A stretch of DNA of 6,468 nt from JBECKQ01 sp040235375 (GTDB lineage: Bacteria; Planctomycetota; Phycisphaerae; UBA1845): assembly GCA_040235375.1 (NCBI GenBank), contig JBECKQ010000098.1:1-6468 (forward strand), read 5' to 3'. Both the position numbers and the translations under genes were made by a program. The notes below the pieces were generated by a model, which ran no database searches, had not been told where the DNA came from, and worked only from the letters and a program-made list of their open reading frames with translations. Positions within the stretch are counted from its first letter, which is position 1, and each line of letters begins with the position of its first letter. Below are positions 1 through 5,097 of the stretch, piece after piece.

Positions 1-1149
1 CAGGACTTCTTCGATCGCAGCATGAACGAAGAGGACGCCGCCGACCACATGGCAAAGAACGAAGCCGCGGTCAAGCTGGTCGGCCTCGTACCCGAGGACT
101 GCAACGTCCGCGATACGGCACAGCACATGTTCAGCGGCGCCGCAGCGTTCTACGATGAGAAGTCGAAGGAGGTCTCCGTCCTCCAGCGCGAAGGCGCCGA
201 GCTCGGCTCTTTCATGCAGCGTGTCTGCCTGCTGCACGAGCTGACGCACGCGATCGACGACCAGTACCTCGACTTCGACCGCCTGCACAAGGCCGGCGAG
301 GCCTCGAGCGACATGGAGTTCGTCGTGGGCGCGCTGCTCGAAGGCTCGGCCATCGTCATGCAGACCTGCTATATCCGGCAGGAAGGCTCGTCCGGCAAGC
401 ACGATCCCGCCCTGCTCCAGCAGGAGATGGCCAAGGAAATGGACGAGCAGAAAGCATTCTTCGAGGCACCGCCCTACTTCACCACATTCTCCGCCAGGTT
501 CCCCACGGGCTCCGGCTTCCTGATCCGCGGCGCCGGCGTATCCCCGATGAGCGACGAAGCCCCGGCCGCCGGCGGCAGGGCGCCGCTGAAGGCGGCCGCA
601 GACCTGCCCCGCTCTTCAGAGCAGATTCTCCACGCGGACAAGTACTGGGACGCGCACCAACGCGACGAGCCGGTCGTCATCAACGACGCCACCGTCGAAA
701 AAGTGCTACGCGATCTCGGCTTCAGCGTCCAGCACCGTGATACCTTCGGCGAACTGCTCTGCGCCGTGCTGACGGATCCCGCGGACCGGACCGTCTCACC
801 GATGGCCATGATGTTCCCGGGATACTGGACGAACGACGCCGCAAGGGGCTGGGGCGGAGACCGCTTCTTCCTGCTAAGCGGGCAGTCTGCGAAAGAAAAG
901 AAAGATACCGCCGATCGGCCCAGCGGCGTCTGGTTCACCATGTGGGACACGCCTAACGACGCCGAGGAGTTTGCCGCGGCCTACGCCCGCTGTCGGGAAT
1001 TACCGTCGCGCACGCGCCTTCACCTCAACGATCGCTGCGACGTGTGGACGTTCAACATCACCGAGACGGACCGCACCCGCCTCGCCGAGCGCTGGCAAGC
1101 TTCGCCACCGTCATTCGAGCGCGGCGGCCAGCCATGGCCGAGTCGTTAG
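1..1149 (+). CDS. HExxH zinc-metallopeptidase-like protein, 5' end cut by the window edge
   Basis: The frame is open from base 1 to a TAG at 1147-1149 and gives 382 visible residues. An ATG at 22 exists, but the frame runs through it with coding-like sequence, so the true start probably lies upstream. The segment LLHELTHAIDDQ (about residues 77-88) contains HELTH, a zinc-binding HExxH with two His ligands and the catalytic Glu. A following EGSA block (Glu at about 114) is a plausible third ligand, as in gluzincins. The preceding AFYDEKSKEV and the C-terminal GWGGDR (283-288) with WFTMWD (311-316) fit an uncharacterised bacterial family I recall as sharing an HELTHALQDQ-like motif and a C-terminal GWDGDR-like block. 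Substrate is unknown. Any signal peptide would be in the missing N-terminus, so location cannot be judged. The gene is convergent with the methyltransferase, 37 bp apart. The metallopeptidase fold is well supported; activity is inferred. Confidence 0.8.
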   Translation, partial: QDFFDRSMNEEDAADHMAKNEAAVKLVGLVPEDCNVRDTAQHMFSGAAAFYDEKSKEVSVLQREGAELGSFMQRVCLLHELTHAIDDQYLDFDRLHKAGEASSDMEFVVGALLEGSAIVMQTCYIRQEGSSGKHDPALLQQEMAKEMDEQKAFFEAPPYFTTFSARFPTGSGFLIRGAGVSPMSDEAPAAGGRAPLKAAADLPRSSEQILHADKYWDAHQRDEPVVINDATVEKVLRDLGFSVQHRDTFGELLCAVLTDPADRTVSPMAMMFPGYWTNDAARGWGGDRFFLLSGQSAKEKKDTADRPSGVWFTMWDTPNDAEEFAAAYARCRELPSRTRLHLNDRCDVWTFNITETDRTRLAERWQASPPSFERGGQPWPSR

Positions 1150-1186
1150 CGCAATCTCGGATCCCGCTGCGCGAACGCAACGGTTC

Positions 1187-1936
1187 TCACTCCGACCGCC
1201 GCGCGACGGCCATGATCTCCCAATCATCGAGCCGGACACGCTGCCTCTGCCACGCCCCCGGTGTACCGCCCCAGACGTGCTGAACCGCAAAGCCCGCATC
1301 CTCGAGCATGCCGGCGAGTTCCGTCGGCACATACACGCGCTCCCGGGAGCGGAACTTCAATGCACCCTCCGGTGACGCGGTCTCTACCTCGTTGTGCATC
1401 ACCATTGCCGTCGGATCGAAGTCGCCGCGGTCGATGGTTTCTTCCGAAAAGGCCCGGACGAATCGGAATGCGCTCAGCACGGTCGTGACGAACACCGCGC
1501 CCGGCTTCAGCGCCCGTGCAATGTTGCGCAGCACGCCGGCATCTCTGCGAATCGGATCGTCCTGCGATCCCAACAGGCACAACGCCCCCTCGCAAAGACC
1601 GATCGCCGCGTCAAACGGTTCCGCGACAGCGAAGTGCGCCGCATCGGCCTGGATCAGCTCAACGGATACACCGGCAGCCTGCGCCGCCCGCCGCGCCTCG
1701 GCCAGCATCCCGGACGACAGGTCGATGCCGGTCAGAGCGTAGCCGCGTCGAGCCAACCCGACGAGATGCCGCCCGACGCCGCAGCCTACGTCCAGCACGC
1801 GACCGCCGGATGGAAGGTCGAGTTCCTCGACCAGGAAATCCACCTCCGCCTCCGTGTTCTTCGTGTAGGGCTCGTCGAGGTACTTCGGGGCGTGGACGTC
1901 GAAGAACCGCTGCCAATCGCTTGATGTTGTGCTCAC
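1187..1936 (-). CDS. Class I SAM-dependent methyltransferase, substrate unknown
   Basis: This 249-residue protein starts at a GTG (1936-1934) with a clear AGGAGG ribosome site five bases upstream (1942-1947), which fixes the start. A Rossmann-type SAM-binding fold is visible. Motif I is VLDVGCGVGRH (residues 47-57, glycine-rich loop 51-55). Motif II ends in GIDLS with Asp72, expected to hold the SAM ribose. AD at 97-98 is the usual adenine-contacting acid. FDAAIGLCEGAL (108-119) is the post-motif strand and loop. The N-terminal DEPYTKNTEAEVDFL is typical of stand-alone small-molecule methyltransferases of the Methyltransf_11/25 type. Nothing shows the acceptor, and neither neighbour suggests a pathway. 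It is divergent from larB across 51 bp, so the two could share a regulator. Confident at the level of enzyme class only. Confidence 0.9.
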   Translation of the reverse strand: MSTTSSDWQRFFDVHAPKYLDEPYTKNTEAEVDFLVEELDLPSGGRVLDVGCGVGRHLVGLARRGYALTGIDLSSGMLAEARRAAQAAGVSVELIQADAAHFAVAEPFDAAIGLCEGALCLLGSQDDPIRRDAGVLRNIARALKPGAVFVTTVLSAFRFVRAFSEETIDRGDFDPTAMVMHNEVETASPEGALKFRSRERVYVPTELAGMLEDAGFAVQHVWGGTPGAWQRQRVRLDDWEIMAVARRSE

Positions 1937-1941
1937 GTTCG

Positions 1942-1947
1942 CCTCCT
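1942..1947 (-). promoter_or_regulatory. Strong Shine-Dalgarno site of the methyltransferase gene
   Basis: The minus strand reads AGGAGG followed by five bases and the GTG start at 1936. This is a full anti-16S match and is the reason for choosing GTG here, since no in-frame ATG is nearby. Confidence 0.8.
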
Positions 1948-1950
1948 CAT

Positions 1951-1979
1951 TTGATGGCCGCCCCCGGGCGGCCTAAACT
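1951..1979 (+). promoter_or_regulatory. Candidate larB promoter (TTGATG-N17-TAAACT)
   Basis: A -35-like TTGATG (1951-1956) and a -10-like TAAACT (1974-1979) are separated by exactly 17 bp. Transcription would begin about 7-9 bases after the -10 element, at or just before the larB ATG (1988), and no Shine-Dalgarno sequence precedes that ATG. This suggests a leaderless or nearly leaderless larB mRNA. The call rests on sequence match and spacing only. Confidence 0.5.
1956..1973. repeat. Perfect 8+8 bp inverted repeat inside the larB promoter spacer
   Basis: GGCCGCCC (1956-1963), two bases CC, then GGGCGGCC (1966-1973) form a perfect dyad. It fills the spacer between the candidate -35 and -10 elements of larB and lies 19-37 bases upstream of the divergent methyltransferase start. 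Position and symmetry suit an operator, but a G+C-only palindrome can arise by chance in a GC-rich genome. A two-base loop makes an RNA hairpin role less likely. Confidence 0.4.
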
Positions 1980-1987
1980 CCCTGGCC

Positions 1988-2788
1988 ATGACTGACGACA
2001 CGCTGCGGCAACTGCTGGGAAACGTACAGTCCGGCTCGATCTCGATTGATGACGCGCTGACCCGCCTCCGTTCCCTCCCGTTTGAAGACCTGGGCTTCGC
2101 CAAGGTAGACCACCATCGTGCCATAAGATGCGGTTTTCCGGAAGTCGTATACTGTGAAGGCAAGACGCCCGCTCAGGTGGCCGCCATTTTCGACGCCTGC
2201 GCCGCCCACGGCTGCAATGTGCTGGGAACCCGTGCCGACGATGCGGTCGCCAACGAAGTCCGGACCCGGCACAACCCAGCCGTCTACGACTCTGTTTCCC
2301 GTACGATCACGCTTCGGCAGCAGCCGGCCAGGCTCTCCGAGGGCGTCGTGGCCGTCGTGGCCGCCGGCACGAGCGACCTGCCCGTCGCCGAAGAGGCTCG
2401 GGTGACGCTGGAGATCATGGACCAGAAAACGAGCGTGTTTTACGATGTCGGCGTGGCCGGCATCCACCGCCTTTTGGCCCATAGCGAGGCGATTCAGGCC
2501 GCCAACGTCATCGTGGTCGCCGCGGGAATGGAGGGGGCATTGGCCAGCGTGGTCGGGGGGATCGTGGATTGCCCGGTCATCGCGGTGCCGACCAGCGTGG
2601 GCTACGGGGCCAGCTTCAAGGGGCTCGCCGCTCTGCTCGCCATGCTGAACAGTTGTGCCTCCGGCGTGGCGGTCGTCAACATCGACAACGGCTTTGCCGC
2701 CGGCTACATCGCCGCGCTCATCAACCGGCGGTCGACGGCCACAGGAAAACCTGACCACGGCAACACCGCGAGGGAGCGGCAGACATGA
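1988..2788 (+). CDS. larB: LarB, pyridinium-3,5-biscarboxylate mononucleotide synthase (nickel-pincer cofactor)
   Basis: LarB carboxylates the pyridinium ring of nicotinic acid adenine dinucleotide and cleaves the phosphoanhydride, giving the mononucleotide later processed by LarE and LarC into the nickel-pincer cofactor of lactate racemase and related enzymes. The 266-residue product has the family's N-terminal part, with FEDLGFAKVDHHRAIR (32-47) and GFPEVVYCEGKT (49-60). It then has a PurE-like carboxylase domain: AAGTSDLP (from 125), YDVGVAGIHR (from 152), GMEGALASVVGG (from 180), PTSVGYGASFKG (201-212) and NIDNGF (231-236). Cys223 in LNSCASG corresponds to the conserved cysteine that forms a transient adduct in the studied enzyme. 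Length is close to the usual of about 250. The TGA overlaps the nnrD ATG. Older annotations call this family AIR carboxylase-like. No larC or larE lies in the window, so the end use is unknown. Confidence 0.93.
   Translation: MTDDTLRQLLGNVQSGSISIDDALTRLRSLPFEDLGFAKVDHHRAIRCGFPEVVYCEGKTPAQVAAIFDACAAHGCNVLGTRADDAVANEVRTRHNPAVYDSVSRTITLRQQPARLSEGVVAVVAAGTSDLPVAEEARVTLEIMDQKTSVFYDVGVAGIHRLLAHSEAIQAANVIVVAAGMEGALASVVGGIVDCPVIAVPTSVGYGASFKGLAALLAMLNSCASGVAVVNIDNGFAAGYIAALINRRSTATGKPDHGNTARERQT
2771..2788 (+). promoter_or_regulatory. larB/nnrD ATGA overlap with internal Shine-Dalgarno
   Basis: The nnrD ATG (2785-2787) shares bases with the larB TGA (2786-2788). AGGGAG at 2771-2776 sits inside the last larB codons. 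This arrangement normally couples translation of the downstream gene to the upstream one. Confidence 0.75.
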
Positions 2789-3645
2789 AACTCGAGCACA
2801 TTACCTCCGTTCCCAAGCTGCCCGATCGCCCGGCCGACGCCCACAAGGGCATCGTCGGGCGAATTCTGGTCGTCGCCGGCTCCCTGGGTGACGAAGGCAT
2901 GGTCGGCGCTCCCAGCCTGACGGCAAATGCAGCACTTCGGAGCGGGGCCGGCCTCGTGCAGATCGCCACGCAACGAACTGTCATGCCGCATCTCGCCGCC
3001 CTCGTGCCCTGCGCCACGACGCGAACCCTCGAGGGCCGCGCGGACGACCTGACGGCCGTCGCCGTCACGTTCGGCGCCGACGTGGTCGCCATCGGCCCCG
3101 GCCTTCGCGACACGGTCACGGGCGAGCAGATCGTCAACCTGCTCGGCAGCTTCTCCGGCGGCCTCGTCATCGACGCTGATGCGATCAACGCGCTCGCCAC
3201 GGTGGGCAAGTGGTCCGCCAAGTGGCCCCACAACGTCGTCCTCACGCCCCATCCCGGCGAGATGAAACGCCTGCTCGACGGCTGGGGGCTCAACCTCGAC
3301 GTGAAGCAGCGCGAGGACTGCGCGGCACGCTACGCCCAGCAAACGGGTGTGAACGTCGTGCTCAAGGGCGCCGGCACCGTCGTCACCGACGGCCGGAGGC
3401 TGTACGTCAACCAGACGGGCAACGCGGGCATGGCCACCGGCGGTACGGGGGATATCCTGACCGGCGTCATCGCCGCCCTGATCGGCCAGAAGATGGAGGC
3501 ATTCGACGCCGCCGTTCTGGGCGTCCATGTTCACGGGTTGGCGGGCGACACCGCGGCCGAGGAGCTGGGCCGCATCTCGCTCATCGCCACCGACCTGCTG
3601 CGGTTCCTTCCCGAGGCCTTCAGCGATCTTCGCTTCGAGGGCTGA
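2785..3645 (+). CDS. nnrD: NnrD, ADP-dependent (S)-NAD(P)H-hydrate dehydratase
   Basis: This enzyme repairs NADHX and NADPHX, hydrated by-products of NAD(P)H, by dehydrating them with ADP (or ATP) as co-substrate; it belongs to the ribokinase-like superfamily. The 286-residue protein matches the YjeF C-terminal domain along its whole length. It has HKGIVGRILVVAGS (20-33), PSLTANAALRSGAGLV (43-58), a GPGL turn, IDADAIN (129-135), LTPHPGEM (153-160), LKGAGTVVTDG (193-203) and the signature NAGMATGGTGDILTG (213-227) with Asp223 as the expected catalytic residue. The NnrE epimerase domain, often fused in front, is absent; this is the stand-alone form. ATG overlaps the larB stop in an ATGA, and AGGGAG at 2771-2776 lies eight bases upstream, so both coupling and its own ribosome site support this start. 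Co-transcription with larB is very likely. Confidence 0.94.
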   Translation: MKLEHITSVPKLPDRPADAHKGIVGRILVVAGSLGDEGMVGAPSLTANAALRSGAGLVQIATQRTVMPHLAALVPCATTRTLEGRADDLTAVAVTFGADVVAIGPGLRDTVTGEQIVNLLGSFSGGLVIDADAINALATVGKWSAKWPHNVVLTPHPGEMKRLLDGWGLNLDVKQREDCAARYAQQTGVNVVLKGAGTVVTDGRRLYVNQTGNAGMATGGTGDILTGVIAALIGQKMEAFDAAVLGVHVHGLAGDTAAEELGRISLIATDLLRFLPEAFSDLRFEG

Positions 3646-3649
3646 TCCT

Positions 3650-3697
3650 GGCAAAGGCCACCTCGGCGAGGGCCTCGGCGCGTCTGCAGACTTTGCC
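3650..3697. terminator. Possible structured transcription end between convergent genes
   Basis: The 57-bp gap between the nnrD stop and the stop of the small minus-strand gene holds nested symmetry. GGCAAAG (3650-3656) pairs with CTTTGCC (3691-3697). Inside are CCTC-GGC-GAGG (3661-3671) and the 10-bp palindrome GTCTGCAGAC (3682-3691). There is no T run on either strand, so it is not a standard Rho-independent terminator. A bidirectional terminator role is inferred from position only. Confidence 0.25.
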
Positions 3698-3702
3698 TGC
3701 CT

Positions 3703-3987
3703 CTACCCGCCCTGCCGACCCTGGATGCCGGACTTCAGCCAATCCTGAAGGTTGGATGCCAGGATCTTCGGATCGCGCCGCGTCATAATGTGCTCAGCCA
3801 GTTTCGGCGGCACTTTCAGTCCTGCCATCGCCGTCTCAACGCGTTGCCAGAGGCGGTCGCATTTCGCGTCCGTGTCGGCCAGGAAGAGCTCCGTCACCAG
3901 CTCCTGGAGCCTGGTGAGCATGATCTCATCGCGACGGTCGTAGTATCGCTCGATGATCTTCTTCTGATGTTTCGAGTACTCGGGCAT
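3703..3987 (-). CDS. Small conserved-looking helical protein of unknown function
   Basis: The start is placed at the ATG 3987-3985, giving 94 residues. The frame can extend to an ATG at 4071, but the extra 28 residues are Arg/Pro-rich and would overlap the SGNH gene's promoter region. The protein begins MPEYSKHQKKIIERYYDRRD and continues with amphipathic, charged helix-like sequence (EIMLTRLQELVTELFLADTD, then AKCDRLWQRVETAMAGLKVP). It ends with a helix-like segment around DPKILASNLQDWLKS (about residues 74-88). It is cytosolic by appearance, with no signal peptide, membrane segment or metal motif. I recall similar short proteins in planctomycete genomes, without a known role. No Shine-Dalgarno is present; instead TATACT (3999-3994) sits six bases before the ATG, suggesting a leaderless mRNA. 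The codon bias and non-random composition argue for a real gene. Confidence 0.7.
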   Translation of the reverse strand: MPEYSKHQKKIIERYYDRRDEIMLTRLQELVTELFLADTDAKCDRLWQRVETAMAGLKVPPKLAEHIMTRRDPKILASNLQDWLKSGIQGRQGG

Positions 3988-3993
3988 TCCGGG

Positions 3994-3999
3994 AGTATA
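3994..3999 (-). promoter_or_regulatory. -10-like TATACT immediately before the small gene's ATG
   Basis: On the minus strand TATACT is followed by six bases and then ATG, which places the expected transcription start at or within one base of the start codon. No matching -35 is evident 16-18 bp upstream. Taken as a leaderless promoter candidate. Confidence 0.4.
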
Positions 4000-4030
4000 C
4001 GCGGGCAGCCGCGCCGGGCGGCACTCGGTC

Positions 4031-4059
4031 TCGAAAAAAGCGCGTCCCCTGCGTATCCT
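4031..4059 (+). promoter_or_regulatory. Candidate promoter of the SGNH lipoprotein gene (TCGAAA-N17-TATCCT)
   Basis: TATCCT (4054-4059) is a fair -10 element and TCGAAA (4031-4036) a weak -35, 17 bp apart. The predicted 5' leader of about two dozen bases would contain the gene's GGAGG ribosome site at 4079-4083. It lies in the divergent gap shared with the small minus-strand gene. Confidence 0.35.
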
Positions 4060-4078
4060 ACCGGGGACCATTCCTTCC

Positions 4079-4083
4079 GGAGG
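4079..4083 (+). promoter_or_regulatory. Shine-Dalgarno deciding the SGNH hydrolase start
   Basis: GGAGG six bases before the ATG at 4090 selects this start over a frame that stays open upstream to 3790. The encoded N-terminus from 4090 is also a proper lipoprotein signal peptide. Confidence 0.75.
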
Positions 4084-4089
4084 CGCGAA

Positions 4090-4881
4090 ATGGCGGAGTT
4101 GAGCACTCAGCGGGCGTTCTACAGATGCGTTCGGCCGGCTGCGGCCCTGGCCGTGTCGGCGATGATTCTGGCGGCCGGGTGCGTCGACGTGCGTATCCCC
4201 GACCCCAACGTCGTCTATATCGCGTTCGGCGATTCCGCAACCGCCGGCCCCGACAACCCGGACTATCCGGAGATCCTCCAGGAGCGATTGGGCGCCGCTC
4301 CGAACACATTCGCTAACGACGGACTGCCCGGCGAGACGAGCGACGCGGGCATCGATCGACTCGATTCGCTGCTGTCGATGGACATCTACCCGAATGCCGA
4401 GGTTCTGCTTCTATGGGAAGGCGGCAATGATCTGATCGAATTTGTCGTCAGCGTCGATCCGTTCCTCTTCTTTTCGCCCGACGCCAACGACTATCTCTAC
4501 AGCGAGGAACTGAATGCGATGCTCGCCGGCGTTCAGGCCAACCTCGAGGACGACATCGCCCGCGGGCAAGCCGCCGGTCTCGACGTGTATGTCGCGACGT
4601 ATTACCCACTCGCCAGTCACCTTATCCGATGCGGCGCAATGCCCTTGAACATCCTGGTACCCGCCCAAGCGGTCAATGGAAACGCATACGTGGATAAGCT
4701 GAACGAGCACATCCGCGATGCGGCGGCGGCAGGCGATGCCACGCTCGTCGACATCGGCGCCGAGGGTGCCCTTTTCCACGCCGACGAAGAGAACTACTAC
4801 AACTGCAATCATCTCAGCGCGCAGGGCAACGCCATCGTCGCCGAGATCTTCCTGGATGCCTTGACGGGCAGCGGCAGCTAA
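4090..4881 (+). CDS. SGNH/GDSL-type hydrolase, predicted lipoprotein
   Basis: The 263-residue product has a signal peptide with a hydrophobic core (AAALAVSAMILAAGC, residues 17-31) ending in a lipobox-like LAAGC, so Cys31 is the likely lipidation site and the enzyme should be anchored outside the inner membrane. SGNH blocks follow. Block I is IAFGDSATAG (44-53) with nucleophile Ser49. Block II Gly is in NDGLPGETSD (76-85). Block III is GGND with Asn113. The C-terminal block is NCNHLSAQGN (238-247) with His241. The usual DxxH acid is Asn238 here, which is odd. Cys181 and Cys239 are the only cysteines of the mature domain apart from Cys31 and might form a disulfide near the active site. Families of this fold include esterases, lysophospholipases and carbohydrate deacetylases; the substrate is not evident. 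Neighbours give no clue. The fold is confident, activity less so. Confidence 0.88.
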   Translation: MAELSTQRAFYRCVRPAAALAVSAMILAAGCVDVRIPDPNVVYIAFGDSATAGPDNPDYPEILQERLGAAPNTFANDGLPGETSDAGIDRLDSLLSMDIYPNAEVLLLWEGGNDLIEFVVSVDPFLFFSPDANDYLYSEELNAMLAGVQANLEDDIARGQAAGLDVYVATYYPLASHLIRCGAMPLNILVPAQAVNGNAYVDKLNEHIRDAAAAGDATLVDIGAEGALFHADEENYYNCNHLSAQGNAIVAEIFLDALTGSGS

Positions 4882-4939
4882 GGAAAGAGGGAGCGGAAGG
4901 CAAGGGGCAATAGGGGGAAAGACTGAAGAGGAATGCGGG
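4882..4939. other. Purine-rich tract downstream of the SGNH gene
   Basis: Immediately after the TAA the plus strand is mostly A and G for about 58 bases, with G runs at 4889-4891, 4904-4907, 4913-4917 and 4937-4939. No reading frame explains it. On the minus strand, read after truD, the same stretch is C-rich and G-poor, as Rho-utilisation regions are. The rest of the gap to 5097 holds two hairpins and no gene that I can see. Confidence 0.4.
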
Positions 4940-4973
4940 CGTTCGACAACCCTTGAACATCGCAACCGGGTGG

Positions 4974-5002
4974 CACGGTCTGGCCCGCAGGGACAGGCCG
5001 TG
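4974..5002. terminator. Strong hairpin in the convergent SGNH/truD gap
   Basis: CACGGTCTG (4974-4982) pairs with CAGGCCGTG (4994-5002) over nine positions including one G-T pair. After one mismatch, CCC (4984-4986) pairs with GGG (4990-4992) around a GCA loop. It lies roughly midway between two converging stops, 93 bp after the SGNH gene and about 95 bp after truD. No T run follows on either strand, so intrinsic termination is not established. A second small hairpin, CCGGT-GCA-ACCGG (5074-5086), lies 11 bp past the truD stop. Confidence 0.3.
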
Positions 5003-5097
5003 GAGGCCATAGGAAAACGAACTGATGCGACGGACTGGCTGCGCCTCGCTCCATTAGACCGTGCTACCTCAGCCCGGTGCAACCGGCGGCAGCGCGG

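Noticed and set aside
1168..1179. Short hairpin TGCG-CGAA-CGCA as terminator between the first two genes
   Set aside because: The stem is only 4 bp with no T run, which is expected by chance in this composition.
1394..1924. Plus-strand frame of 176 codons opposite the methyltransferase
   Set aside because: The minus strand has SAM-binding motifs and a perfect ribosome site; this frame is its shadow.
1949..1977. Minus-strand promoter TTTAGG-N17-TCAAAT for the methyltransferase, overlapping the larB promoter
   Set aside because: Both hexamers are poor matches, and transcription would begin within the AGGAGG site, removing it from the mRNA.
2704..3654. Long minus-strand frame of 316 codons opposite nnrD
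   Set aside because: nnrD on the plus strand matches its family end to end; the antisense frame is low-complexity Gly/Ala/Asp/Arg sequence typical of GC-rich shadow frames.
3988..4071. 28-codon extension of the small minus-strand protein
   Set aside because: The extension is Arg/Pro-rich with no ribosome site and runs through the divergent promoter region.
3790..4089. N-terminal extension of the SGNH hydrolase by 100 codons
   Set aside because: It overlaps the small minus-strand gene, places the lipoprotein signal peptide internally, and ignores the GGAGG site before 4090.
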